From contig NZBA01000063.1 of assembly GCA_002686265.1 (NCBI GenBank), forward strand, positions 82,634 through 146,633: 64,000 nt of DNA. Direction: 5' to 3'. This document shows positions 1 to 10,348 of this stretch, one piece after another. The notes beneath the pieces are model-generated. The model saw only the letters and a program-made list of their open reading frames with translations. It was not told the origin of the DNA and did not search any database. The position numbers were made by a program, and so were the translations under genes. This DNA comes from Planctomycetota bacterium. Lineage in GTDB: Bacteria > Planctomycetota > UBA1135 > GCA-002686595. Numbering within the stretch: position 1 is the stretch's first letter; the number at the start of each line of letters is the position of its first letter.

Positions 1-1
1 C

Positions 2-412
2 GGCCTGCGCGACCGTGGCCTGCGCGGGCGCACGGTGACCCTCAAGGCGCGCTCGCCGGACTTCAAGACCGTCACGCGCACCCGCACCATCGAGACTCCG
101 ACCGGGATCGGCGCGCGCATCTACTCCGTGGCGCGCGAGCTGCTCGAGCAGGTTCCCGCCGGGCCCCTGCGCCTGATCGGCGTCTCGGTCTCCAGTCTCG
201 AGGACGTTCGCGCTCCCTTGCAGCGCGGGCTCTTCGGCGCTGGCGCGAGTGATCCGGGGCGCACGCGCTCGGATTGGCTGGCGACGCGCGAGAAGCTCGA
301 GCGCATCACTCCCAGCCTCGACAAGCTGCGGCGCCGCTTCGGCCGCGGGACGATCCAGCCCGCCCGGTTGCTCGGCCGGGGTGCTAGCGATCGTCCGTCA
401 GATAGCTCATGA
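2..412 (+). CDS. dinB: DNA polymerase IV (Y-family, DinB), C-terminal fragment cut by window start
   Basis: Frame is open to the window edge; 'RTVTLKARSPDFKTVTRTRTI...LRLIGVSVSSL' is the typical Pol IV little-finger C-terminus. Confidence 0.85.
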   Translation, partial: GLRDRGLRGRTVTLKARSPDFKTVTRTRTIETPTGIGARIYSVARELLEQVPAGPLRLIGVSVSSLEDVRAPLQRGLFGAGASDPGRTRSDWLATREKLERITPSLDKLRRRFGRGTIQPARLLGRGASDRPSDSS

Positions 413-1547
413 ACGACATCCCGATGTCCGCGAACTGGTGCGGGCGCGGGACCTCGATGGCGTCCTTGATGCACACCTGCTCGCAGAGCTTGCAGGAAGT
501 GCAGTTCTTCGGGATCACTTCGGCCACGGTGGAGGTCTGCGGGTGGTGGAGGGCGCCGTCGTCGACCAGCGGGCGCATCACCAGGGCGTCGAAGGGGCAG
601 ACGTGGGTGCAGAATTCGCAGCCGGTGCAGAGCTCCTCGTGGACGAGGGCCTTGGGGACCTTCTTGGGCTTGATCTTGCCGACCAGGACCTCGCGGCTGT
701 CATCGATGGCGTCAAAGGGGCAGTAGACACCGCAGACCGAGCAGTTGATGCACAGCTCGGGGTCGATCTGATAGCGCTCCTCGCCGCCGGTGATGGCGTT
801 GGTCGGGCAGACGCGCTCGCAGATCGAGCAAGCGGTGCAGGCGTCGGTGATGAAGTGAGATTCCCAGCTCCATTCCTCCATCGTCCGCTCGTCGCGGAAC
901 AGGACGATTTCCACCAGGCCGTGGGCGTCGCTGCGTTGCTTGAAGCCGACCAGGCCGCGCTCGATGTCCATCGTCGTGGTGAACTGCCCCGGGAAGGAAC
1001 TCGACGTGTGGGTCAGGGCGCGCATCTTGGGGTCGGTGACCCAGGCGGTGATCAGCAGCGAGCCAGCGACGGTGTAGACGTGCGAACCGTAGGCGGGCAT
1101 CCCCTCGGGCAGGCCGTAGCGGAAGCGATCGCGCACGGCGGGAACGCGCGTCGGTAGCTGCAGGCGCACGCGAACGTGGTCGGCGAACTCCTCGACGGAG
1201 AGGTCGCGGCCATAGCGGCGGTCGCGCTCGCGGGTGTCCTCCTCGACGCCGCGCCAGCGGGCCCACTCGATCTCCCAGCCGTCGACCTCGTCGAGCTGTG
1301 CGAGGTCCTCGGCCGGCGGCAGCTCGCCGGAGTAGCCGATGGCACTCGTCGGGCAGGTGTCGACGACCGTGCGGGCGCTGTAGAGCGTCGAGTCGTGGTC
1401 CTCGATCTCGTGCGCCTTCTCGTCGTCCCCCATGACGAAGACCTCGGGGAACTCCTGGCAGCAAGCGTCGCAGGCGATGCAGAGCTCGGGGTCTACCCGG
1501 AAGGTCTCCCGGGTGGAGAGGGTCTGCTCGCTGGTCGGTTCGGCCAT
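384..1547 (-). CDS. Multi-cluster 4Fe-4S ferredoxin-like protein
   Basis: Five Cys-rich cluster motifs: CIACDACCQEFP, CTACSICERVCP, CINCSVCGVYCP, CTGCEFCTHVCP, CTSCKLCEQVC; likely start MAEPTSEQ at 1547. Confidence 0.8.
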   Translation of the reverse strand: MAEPTSEQTLSTRETFRVDPELCIACDACCQEFPEVFVMGDDEKAHEIEDHDSTLYSARTVVDTCPTSAIGYSGELPPAEDLAQLDEVDGWEIEWARWRGVEEDTRERDRRYGRDLSVEEFADHVRVRLQLPTRVPAVRDRFRYGLPEGMPAYGSHVYTVAGSLLITAWVTDPKMRALTHTSSSFPGQFTTTMDIERGLVGFKQRSDAHGLVEIVLFRDERTMEEWSWESHFITDACTACSICERVCPTNAITGGEERYQIDPELCINCSVCGVYCPFDAIDDSREVLVGKIKPKKVPKALVHEELCTGCEFCTHVCPFDALVMRPLVDDGALHHPQTSTVAEVIPKNCTSCKLCEQVCIKDAIEVPRPHQFADIGMSFMSYLTDDR

Positions 1548-1840
1548 GGTCGTGGGAGGCGCGGCGGTCGGACGGGAGGCGGGGAGATGGGGGAGGGCCT
1601 TCGGAGGTGCTCCGACGGGCCATTGTGCCGCAAGGACGGGTTGGGGCAAGGCCTTGACGGAGGCGGAAGGGTGCACCGGGGGGCTCTCGGGTGGGGCCGC
1701 TGCCCGTGCCGCGCACCGCCGGCCCCCGGTCTTTGGCGTCTCTCTCGGGCATGGGGCGGGTCGATTTGGTACATGCAGGCCCACCGTCGGCTCGCGCGCG
1801 CTCCGGGCGCGTGGCCGGCCGAGTCGAGATCTGCCGCACC

Positions 1841-2992
1841 ATGGACCTCTCTCCCGCGTTTCCCTCCCGCGCCCCGCGCGCGGCCGCTCTCGCCCTCGCC
1901 TTGTGCGCGGCGTGCAGCGACGGCGGCGGCGACGGCTTCATCGACGGTCTTGTGGCCGAAGGAGCGGATCCGACAGGCGTCTATGACGCCGGCTACACGA
2001 TCCTGACCTCGACCGGCTGCGGCCTCGAGCCCGACGACACGGGCGCCATCCTGGTCGTGGTCACGCCGGCGGCCGACGGCGCCTATCGGGTCCACATCCG
2101 CCTCGACGGCGCGACGGACATCGGACCCTACGTGGGCACGGTCTCGGCCGTCTCGCTCGGGGAGGTCCAGCTGAGCGTGACGGGTGTCGGCGCGCTCAAT
2201 GAGGGGACGCCCAACGAGATCCTCTACGACCTTGGGGGCACGACCCTGATCGCGGGTGGCGGTCCGCTCTCGGGCACCCTGGCGGAAGTCGTCAGCGGCG
2301 CGGCGAACTGCACGGTCACGCGCGCGATCTCCGGTTCGAGCGGGAGTGGCTCGAGCGACCTCTCGGGCACCTGGGCCTTCGAGCTCGCGACGAGCGAGGC
2401 CGACAGTGGCTGCGCGGACGCCACTTCGGAGGCGCCCGAGGAGCTGACGGGCATCTTCACCGGCCTGGGCGGGGACAGCTACCTCCTGAGCCTCGACGAC
2501 GAGGCGGGCGACGTCGACGGGCTGGACGTGGTCGCCAACGGGGACGAGCTCCTCGTCAGCGGCAGCTACGACGAACAGGACGGCGCCCTGGAGTGGACCA
2601 TCACCGTCGCCTCATCGGCGGTCACGATCTTCGACGACTTCGTCACCGGCAGCCTGACCGTGAACCTGAGCGGTGGGATCGAGTGCGAGCGCGTGCTCGG
2701 GATCTTCGCCATGCGAACCTCCACGAGCGTCCTCGTGGGCGACGGGTTCTTCGAGGGCGCGTGGCTCTCGGCGGGCGGCTCGCGGCGGCAGCAGGTGCTC
2801 CTGCGCCTGGAGGCCCTCCCGCTCGGCGCGCAGGGGGCCTTTACCGCAGCCGGAGTCGGCGGAGACGGTCCCTTCCTGCTCGCGGGACGACTGCGCACCC
2901 CCTGGGAGGTCGTCGGCCGGTTGACCCTCTGCCGTGACGGCGGCGAGGGAGTCGCCGGCGGACCCGTCCACCTGTGGCGCACCGAACGCTGA
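1841..2992 (+). CDS. Secreted lipoprotein of unknown function
   Basis: MDLSPAFPSRAPRAAALALALCAAC: signal peptide with lipobox-like LCAAC; open frame to 2992. Confidence 0.6.
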   Translation: MDLSPAFPSRAPRAAALALALCAACSDGGGDGFIDGLVAEGADPTGVYDAGYTILTSTGCGLEPDDTGAILVVVTPAADGAYRVHIRLDGATDIGPYVGTVSAVSLGEVQLSVTGVGALNEGTPNEILYDLGGTTLIAGGGPLSGTLAEVVSGAANCTVTRAISGSSGSGSSDLSGTWAFELATSEADSGCADATSEAPEELTGIFTGLGGDSYLLSLDDEAGDVDGLDVVANGDELLVSGSYDEQDGALEWTITVASSAVTIFDDFVTGSLTVNLSGGIECERVLGIFAMRTSTSVLVGDGFFEGAWLSAGGSRRQQVLLRLEALPLGAQGAFTAAGVGGDGPFLLAGRLRTPWEVVGRLTLCRDGGEGVAGGPVHLWRTER

Positions 2993-3609
2993 TGACGGGC
3001 ATGCAGGTCGTCGACTCCAAGCGCAACCCGTTCATCGCCCGTACCCTTGCGGCCGTCGTCCTGGCCGCTGCCTCGTCGGGCTGCGTCGAGATGCCGATCC
3101 GAAACTACACCGTACACCTCGGCCAGCGCGCTCTGGACGCGGACGGCTGGGAGCCGGTTTCCGACCAGCTGACCCTCGGCGTCGAGACCGACACCTATCG
3201 ACCCGCGGACGGCTGGGGGATGGAGATGGGGGCGCTCTACTCGCGCGACGAGGGCACTCGTGCGATCGACGGCCTGAGCTCGGTGGAAGCCAAGGGGGCG
3301 ACCTGGGAGCTCTACCTGGGCGCCCGCAAGACGCTGAAAACGAGCGTTGGGAAGGCGCACCCCTACCTCGGCGGCGGCCTGACCTGGATCTGGTCGGACT
3401 TCGAGGCATCCTCGGGCGACCAGACCCTCTCGGGCAGCGACGACTCGCCGGCCCTCTACCTACACTGCGGCGTGATCTGGCGCGTCGGCGCCTCCCTGAA
3501 CGTCGGGCTCGACCTGCGCGTGGTGACGGGAGCGTCGGCGGACATGTTCGGCATCGACGGCGATGCGGACTATGCCCAGGTGGCCCTCGGCGTCGGCTTC
3601 CAGTTCTGA
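2992..3609 (+). CDS. Outer-membrane beta-barrel-like (lipo)protein of unknown function
   Basis: TGATG stop/start overlap with previous CDS; lipobox-like ASSGC; alternating beta-strand pattern ending in aromatic residue (VALGVGFQF). Confidence 0.6.
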   Translation: MTGMQVVDSKRNPFIARTLAAVVLAAASSGCVEMPIRNYTVHLGQRALDADGWEPVSDQLTLGVETDTYRPADGWGMEMGALYSRDEGTRAIDGLSSVEAKGATWELYLGARKTLKTSVGKAHPYLGGGLTWIWSDFEASSGDQTLSGSDDSPALYLHCGVIWRVGASLNVGLDLRVVTGASADMFGIDGDADYAQVALGVGFQF

Positions 3610-3614
3610 ACGCC

Positions 3615-6320
3615 TCAGTGCGCCTCGAGCCAGTTCGCGCCCCAGCCGAAGTCGACCGAGAGGGGCACGCGCAGGTCGGCGGCGCCTTCCATGCACTCGC
3701 GTACGAGTTCGACGGTCGGCTCGAGCTCCGAGCGCGGGACCTCCAGGAGCAGCTCGTCGTGGACCTGCAGCAGCATTCGTCCGGCGAGAGTCGAGTCGGC
3801 CAGGCGCGTCTCGAGATCGATCATGGCGCGCTTGATGATGTCGGCCGCCGAACCCTGGACGGGCGTGTTGATGGCCGCGTTCTCCGCGAATGAGCGGGCG
3901 CGCGGGCTGGAGGAGGTGAGCTCGGGAATCCGGCGCCGGCGCCCCATGAGCGTCTCGACCCAGCCGGTCTCGCGCGCGGCCGCGAGCAGGGAGTCGATCC
4001 ACTCGCGCACGGTGGGGAAGGAGGCGAAGTAGCGCTCGATGAACTCACGCGCTTCGACCACCGTGAGCCCTGTCTCGCGCGCCAGGCGGGCGGGTCCCAT
4101 GCCGTAGAGCAGGCCGAAATTGATGGCCTTGGCGCGGCCGCGCAGCTCGCGGTCGACCTCTTCGGGCTCGACGCCGAAGACCATCGCGGCGGTCGAGGCG
4201 TGGATGTCGCGGCCATGTTCGAAGGCCTCCACCATGGCCGGGTCGCCGCTCAAGTGGGCCATGATGCGCAGCTCGACCTGGCTGTAGTCCGCCGCGAGCA
4301 GCACCCACTCACCGTGCTCGTCGGCCTCGCGCGGTACGAAGGCCTCGCGCAATCGGCGCCCGCGCTCGGTGCGCACGGGGATGTTCTGCAGGTTTGGGTC
4401 GCTGGAGGCCAGGCGGCCGGTGGCGGCGGCGACTTGGCTGAAGGAGCAATGGATGCGCCCGGTTCGCTCGTTGACGAAGTTCGGCAGGCTGTCGACGTAG
4501 GTGCTCTTGAGTTTGGCCAGTTCGCGGTAGGCGAGCAGGTGGCGGACGATTTCGACTCCGCCGTAGCTCTCCGAGAGGGTCCGGTGATCGGTGCTCCAGC
4601 CGGTCTTCGTGCGCTTGGGGCGTTTGACCCCGGCCGCATCCTGGATGCGCAGCTTCTCGAACAAGATCGAGCCGAGGGCCTTGGTGCTATTGACGTTGAA
4701 CTCTTCACCCGCGAGGCGCCGGAGGGCCCCGACGGCCTTCTCGAGATCCGCCGACAGGTCGACGGCGAGCTCCTCCAAGAGGCCCGTGTCGAGCCGGATT
4801 CCACGTTCCTCCATGGCGGTCAGTACGCCGGTCAGGGGCATCTCCAGCTCCCAGAACAGCTTCTCCGCCTCGTTCTCGACCAGCTCGGGCTCGAGGGCAT
4901 CTCGCAGGCGGAAGGTCACATCGGCATCCTCGCAGGCGTATTCGGCGACAGTTTCGACCTCCACCTCGGCCATCGTCACCTGCTTCTTGCCGGTCCCGAT
5001 GATCTGCTTGGTCGGGATCTTGCGCAGGTCGAAGAAACACAGGGCCAGGTCGTCGAGGTTGTGGCGGCGGGTGCCTCCCGCGGCGCAGTAGCTGGCGATC
5101 ATCGTGTCGAAGTCGGCCGGCGGGACGCGTAGACCGTTGGCCGTGAACACGAGGGCGTCGTACTTGTAGTTCTGCCCGATGCGCTCCAGGGCGGGGTCGC
5201 ACAGGAGGGGCGCGAGGCGCTCGAGCAGGGCGTCGCGGCCTCCGGCGAGCACCTGCGGCTCGAGATTGAAGGGCACGTAGAAGGCGCGCCCGCCCCCGGC
5301 GCTGAAGGAGACGCCGACCAGCTCGGCCTCGAGGGGGAACAGGCTCGTGGTCTCGCTGTCCACGGAGAAGCGTCCGGCCGCGGTGAGCTCGGCGATCATG
5401 GTTTCGAGCGCCGCTTCGTCGCGCACGGTCAGGTAGTCGCGGGGGAGCTCGGGGCTCGGACCTCGGGAGAGGCGCTGGGCGAGGCTCTGGAAATCGAGGG
5501 CACCGAAGAGCTCTCCCAGGGCCTCGGTGTCGGGCTCGGGATCGCGCACCGCGTCGAGGCCCGGATCGAGGGGCACGTCGCGCCGGATCGTGACCAGATC
5601 GAGGGACATCTCGAGTTGCTCTCGGTCGCGCTCGATGTGTTCGCGCGCCTTGCCCTTGACCTCCTCGAGTCCCGCGAGGACGCCGGCCACCGAACCGAAG
5701 CGGTCGATCAGCTTGATGGCGCCCTTCTCGCCGATCCCCTTGACGCCGGGGACGTTGTCGGAGGCGTCGCCCATGAGCGCCAGCACGTCGATCACGTGCT
5801 CGGGGGTGCAGCCGAACTTCTCGCGCACCGCGTCACGATCCTCGATCAGAAGGTCGATCCCGGGCTTGAAGACGTTGTAGATCCGGACCCGGTCGCTGAC
5901 GAGCTGCATGAAATCCTTGTCGCCCGAGACCAGCAGCACCTCCCAGCCTTGGGCGTCGGCCTGCGTGGCGAGGGTGCCGATCACGTCGTCGGCCTCGTAG
6001 CCGGGGACCTCGAAGATCGGGATTCCGTGGGCGCGGACGATGGCGCGAATGTCGTCGAGTTGATCGACGAGCTCCTCGGGCATGCGCTGGCGGGTGGCCT
6101 TGTAGTCGGTGAACTGCTCGTGGCGGAAGGTCCTCCCCGGCGGGTCGAAGGCCACGGCGATGCGCTCGGGGCGCTCTTCCTCGAGCAGCCGCCGCAGGGT
6201 CATAGTGAAACCGTAGGAGGCGCCCGTCGGCCGCCCCTCTCGGGTCGTGAGCCCGGAACGGGCCATGGCGAAGTGGGCGCGGTAGGCGAGGGCGGTGCCG
6301 TCGAGCAGGAACAGGCGCAT
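3615..6320 (-). CDS. polA: DNA polymerase I with 5'-3' exo, 3'-5' exo and polymerase domains
   Basis: 5' nuclease region (DGTALAYRAHFAM...GYEADDVIGTLA); DSETTSL and YACEDAD exo motifs; LLAADYSQVELRIMAHLSGD, RGRAKAINFGLLYGM, LLQVHDELLLEVP polymerase motifs. Confidence 0.97.
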   Translation of the reverse strand: MRLFLLDGTALAYRAHFAMARSGLTTREGRPTGASYGFTMTLRRLLEEERPERIAVAFDPPGRTFRHEQFTDYKATRQRMPEELVDQLDDIRAIVRAHGIPIFEVPGYEADDVIGTLATQADAQGWEVLLVSGDKDFMQLVSDRVRIYNVFKPGIDLLIEDRDAVREKFGCTPEHVIDVLALMGDASDNVPGVKGIGEKGAIKLIDRFGSVAGVLAGLEEVKGKAREHIERDREQLEMSLDLVTIRRDVPLDPGLDAVRDPEPDTEALGELFGALDFQSLAQRLSRGPSPELPRDYLTVRDEAALETMIAELTAAGRFSVDSETTSLFPLEAELVGVSFSAGGGRAFYVPFNLEPQVLAGGRDALLERLAPLLCDPALERIGQNYKYDALVFTANGLRVPPADFDTMIASYCAAGGTRRHNLDDLALCFFDLRKIPTKQIIGTGKKQVTMAEVEVETVAEYACEDADVTFRLRDALEPELVENEAEKLFWELEMPLTGVLTAMEERGIRLDTGLLEELAVDLSADLEKAVGALRRLAGEEFNVNSTKALGSILFEKLRIQDAAGVKRPKRTKTGWSTDHRTLSESYGGVEIVRHLLAYRELAKLKSTYVDSLPNFVNERTGRIHCSFSQVAAATGRLASSDPNLQNIPVRTERGRRLREAFVPREADEHGEWVLLAADYSQVELRIMAHLSGDPAMVEAFEHGRDIHASTAAMVFGVEPEEVDRELRGRAKAINFGLLYGMGPARLARETGLTVVEAREFIERYFASFPTVREWIDSLLAAARETGWVETLMGRRRRIPELTSSSPRARSFAENAAINTPVQGSAADIIKRAMIDLETRLADSTLAGRMLLQVHDELLLEVPRSELEPTVELVRECMEGAADLRVPLSVDFGWGANWLEAH

Positions 6321-6505
6321 GGAGGTGGTGGCGTGTGGAGTGTCGATCCAGAGGCCCATCTTCGGCGCTGGAGCCGCCGGGATCCACCGGTCGGGCCGGT
6401 CGCGCGCTCGATCGGCGGCGGTTTCCGCTGCCACAACCTCCCACGGCGGGTAGTGTGGAGTGTGGGAGGCTGGGCCCCCGCCGTGGGGAAGCGGCTGGAG
6501 CAAGC

Positions 6506-8398
6506 ATGTACACCCTCCTCGCAACGTCCCTCTTGGCCGCCTGCCCCCCCCCGGCCATGGGCGCATCGGGCGAGTTGTCCGAGGGGTTGGTGAGCGCGTT
6601 GGCGTCCGCGCGCGGGGAGCTCGTGCGGGTGAGCGTCGTGCTCGCCGACCAGCTTCCCCCCCAGGAACTGATCGCGGCCGGCACCCTGAGCGAGCGCCGC
6701 TTGCGCCGGGCCGAGGTGATCGGCTTGCTCGGCACCCACGCCAGCGCCTCCCAGGCGGACTTGCTGGCGGAGCTGGGAACCCTGCGCGCCGCCGGACACG
6801 CGCGGCGCATCGTGCCCCTGTGGGTCGCGAACGTGGTGAGCGTCGACCTGGATCGGACGGCGGCGCTGGCCGTCGCCGCGCGCCCCGACGTGGCCAGGCT
6901 TCACTACTCCCGGCCGCGCGGGAGTGAGGTCCTGTCCTCGGCGTCGGCAGCGACCCCCGTCCTCGCGCCCGCCGCCGTGGGCGGCGGTTTGCAGTGCGGC
7001 GTCGACCTGATCGGGGCGGACGATGTCTGGTCGCAGCACGGCATCGACGGGAGGGGCGTGGTCGTGGGCGTGATCGACACCGGCCTGTGCCTCACCCATC
7101 CCGACATCGCCGGACAGGTCTGGCGAAACCCGTTGGAGATCCCCGGCAACGGGATCGACGACGATGCCAACGGCTACATCGACGACCGGAACGGCTGGAA
7201 CTTCGAGAGCCAGAGCAACGATGTGACCGACCACCACGGCCATGGCTCCCACGTGGCCGGCACCTTGGCCGGGGACGGCACCGGGGGAGCGCGCTGCGGC
7301 GTGGCGCCCGGGTGCGAGGTGATGGTGCTGAAGTTCTTCAACGATCTCGCGGGGGAGGCATCGGTCTGGGAGGCGATGCAGTACGGCCTCGACAACGGCG
7401 CCGATGTTCTCTCGGCCAGCTTGGGCTGGCACCACTCCTGGGGGCCGGACCGGGCGATGTGGCGCACGATCTGCGACAACGTCACCGCCGCGGGGATGGT
7501 GGTCGTCTTCGCGGCCCACAACTTCGGCTGCAACAACCCTCCCGACGACGTGACGACGCCCGGCGACGTGCCCACGGTGATCGCCGTCGGCGCCACCGAC
7601 TGCAACGACGTGAAAGCCGGATTCAGCAGCTGTGGACCGTCGACCTGGCAAGGCGTGCCCCCCTACAACGACTTCCCCTATCCGCCCGGCTTGCTGCGGC
7701 CGAGCATCAGTGCTCCGGGCGACCAGGTCCTCTCGCACCAGGGTTGCGGCGGCTACGTCACGATGAGCGGCACGTCGATGGCGACGCCGCACGTGGCGGG
7801 AGCCCTGGCCTTGATGCTGGAGGCGGACCCGACCCTCGACCAGTACTCGGCGGCGGGGATTCTGGAGGCGACGGCGGTCGATTTGGGACCGCCGGGGCAT
7901 GACAACGAGACCGGCGCCGGCCGCCTGGACGCTCTCGCGGCGGTGACGGCCGCCCTGGCCAACGGGAACTTCTGCGCGGCGAAGCAGAACTCCTGTGGGA
8001 GCCAGCCATCGATCAGTGCCGGCGGGCAGTCGAGTGCCTCGGCGACCTCCGGGTTCTGGATCGTCGGCTCGGAGGCCCACGCGAGCGAGGTCGGCATCCT
8101 GGCCTACACCCACGCCGGGGCGGCGTTCCCGCCCCTGCCCTTCTTCGGCGGCGAGCTGTGCCTGCGCTTTCCCCTGCGCCGCGGCCCGATCGTGTCCAGT
8201 GGCGGTACCCCCGGGCAATGCGACGGCTCGCTCGACCTGGACATGAACGCCTTCGCCTCGGGCAACGCCGGCGGCGCCCCCGCGCCCTTCCTGCTCGCGC
8301 CGGGGACGACGGTCCACTGCCAGTGGTGGGCCCGAGACAGCGGCGACCCGCTCGGCGTCTACCTCACCGACCGGCTCGAGTTCATCGTCGGTCCCTGA
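6506..8398 (+). CDS. Secreted subtilisin-like (S8) serine protease with extra C-terminal domain
   Basis: GVIDTGLCLTHPDIAG (Asp), HGHGSHVAGTLAG (His), GYVTMSGTSMATPHVAGALAL (Ser) catalytic motifs; signal peptide. Confidence 0.92.
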   Translation: MYTLLATSLLAACPPPAMGASGELSEGLVSALASARGELVRVSVVLADQLPPQELIAAGTLSERRLRRAEVIGLLGTHASASQADLLAELGTLRAAGHARRIVPLWVANVVSVDLDRTAALAVAARPDVARLHYSRPRGSEVLSSASAATPVLAPAAVGGGLQCGVDLIGADDVWSQHGIDGRGVVVGVIDTGLCLTHPDIAGQVWRNPLEIPGNGIDDDANGYIDDRNGWNFESQSNDVTDHHGHGSHVAGTLAGDGTGGARCGVAPGCEVMVLKFFNDLAGEASVWEAMQYGLDNGADVLSASLGWHHSWGPDRAMWRTICDNVTAAGMVVVFAAHNFGCNNPPDDVTTPGDVPTVIAVGATDCNDVKAGFSSCGPSTWQGVPPYNDFPYPPGLLRPSISAPGDQVLSHQGCGGYVTMSGTSMATPHVAGALALMLEADPTLDQYSAAGILEATAVDLGPPGHDNETGAGRLDALAAVTAALANGNFCAAKQNSCGSQPSISAGGQSSASATSGFWIVGSEAHASEVGILAYTHAGAAFPPLPFFGGELCLRFPLRRGPIVSSGGTPGQCDGSLDLDMNAFASGNAGGAPAPFLLAPGTTVHCQWWARDSGDPLGVYLTDRLEFIVGP

Positions 8399-8604
8399 GT
8401 GCCCGGGCCCCGAGAGGGTCTTCCAGGCTTGTAGTGGGCGTGTGTTGCCGTTTCCCGGCCCTTCCCGGGCGACTTCTGTACACTGAGCCAGTACCGCCGC
8501 CCGCGTGGCAGCCCCGGATTCGACTGGGCTAGCCGGCCCCGCGGCTTCGCTGAGAACGGCAGGATTCCATTAGCGTGCTCACCGCGCTTGAGAGGAAGAA
8601 CGCC

Positions 8605-10205
8605 ATGAACTGCAATACAACCTCACGTTCGCATCTCCGAGGAGCGCGGGATCTCGCACTCCGGTGCCTTCCCGCCACGGTCGCTTGCGCCTTGCTCGCG
8701 CAGGTCGGGCTGGGCCAAACCGGCTTCGGACCGCAAGAGGTGATCTCCTTCGACGCTGACGGCTCCTGGGCCGTCTTCTCGGCGGACCTCGACGGGGACG
8801 GGGACCTCGACGTCCTCTCGGCCTCTCGCGACGACGACAAGATCGCGTGGTACGAGAACGTCGGCGCGGGGAGCGGGGTCGGTGGAGGCTCCTTCGGTCC
8901 GCAGCGCATCATCACCTCTTCGGCGGACGACGCGTGGGACGTGTGCGCGGCGGACCTAGACGGGGATGGGGATGCCGACGTGCTCTCGGCGTCCTACAAC
9001 GACAATCTGATCGCCTGGTACGAGACGACGGGACCGGGACCTTCGGTCTCCCGCGGGTGATTTCCAATACCGCCATCGGTGCGACGAGCGTTCACACCAG
9101 CGACCTCGACAGGGACGGAGACTACGACGTCCTGTTCACCACCCTCACCAACAACCGCGTGAGCTGGGCGGCGAATCTCGGCAACGGGCTCTTCGGAGCG
9201 CCGACGGTGATCACGCAGCTGGTTGACTGGCCCCAGAACGTCACCACGGCGGACCTCGACCTCGACGGAGACGCTGACGTCCTGACCGCTTCGCACGGGG
9301 ACGACAAGATCGCCTGGTACGAGAACACGGAGAATGGCTCTGGAATCGTCGGGTTCGGTCCCCAGCGCGTCATTTCCACGGACGCCGACGGGGCCAAGCA
9401 CGTGTCCACGGCGGACCTGGACGGCGATGGAGACTTGGACGTGCTGGCGGCTTCGGACCTCGACGACAAGATCGCGTGGTATGAGAACCAGGGCGGCGGG
9501 AACTTCGGCTTGGAGGAGCTGATCAGCCTCACCGAGGACGGGGCGCGCTGTGTCGAGGGCGAGGACCTCGACAGGGATGGCGACATCGACCTCCTCGCGG
9601 CCGCCTTTCACGCGGGCACGGTCACTTGGTACGAGAACCTGGGCGGCTCCTTCTCTGCGCACCTCATCTCCAGCGATGCACTGAGAGCCAACGATGTGTT
9701 CGCAGCGGACCTCGACGGAGACGGTTTCGCCGACGTTCTCTCGGCCTCGCGGCTGGACAACAAGGTCGCCTGGTACCCGAACACCGGCGGCTGTGTCCCG
9801 CCCACGCATTTCTGCCAGACGAGTCCGAATACGGTGGGGCCGGGGGCGCTGATCGGAAACATCGGCTCCACCAGCCATTCCGCCAATGACTTCGTGCTCA
9901 CCGGGAGCTTCGCACCGGCAAACCAGACGGGGATCTTCTACTACGGCAGCGTCTCGATCTCCGAGCCCTTCGGCGAGGGGATCCGGTGCATCGGTGGCAC
10001 GACCTTCCGCCTGATCCCGGTGTCCATTCTCCCCAGCGGCCGCGCGTCCTTCGCCCTCGACCTGAACCAGCCTCCGGCCAACTCGCCGCCGGGCGAAATC
10101 ACCCCTGGCTCCACTTGGCTGTTCCAGTTCTGGTATCGCGATCCCACCGGAGGTCCGGCGGGGTTCAACTTCACTGGAGGGCTCGAGGTCCGGTTCTGCC
10201 CCTGA
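8605..10205 (+). pseudogene. Secreted FG-GAP/VCBS repeat protein, split by a single-base frameshift near 9024
   Basis: Repeats 'DLDGDGDxDVLSAS..DDKIAWYEN' continue from the first frame (8605-9060) into another frame (to 10205); inserting one A at about 9024 restores 'WYENDGTGTFGLPRVIS'. Confidence 0.85.
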
Positions 10206-10348
10206 TCGGATTCCACGTAGCGCACCCCGCTCTTCCACGCTCTTCCACGGCTCGTCGCCGTGGGAGAGCGGGCCCGACCGCTCGCGGACCATCCAGCGCC
10301 GGCATCGGGTGAGGATGACCGCTGGTCTCGGCGGCGGCGGACGACAGA

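Noticed and set aside
249-1157. Long plus-strand ORFs antisense to clear genes (e.g. 249-1157, 4200-5132, 38217-39845, 59085-61130)
   Set aside because: Mirror frames of strongly supported genes in high-GC DNA; no family motifs and biased Arg/Ala/Gly composition.
3460-4002. Minus-strand ORF overlapping the polA C-terminus as a separate gene
   Set aside because: Out-of-frame reading of polA; no supporting motifs.
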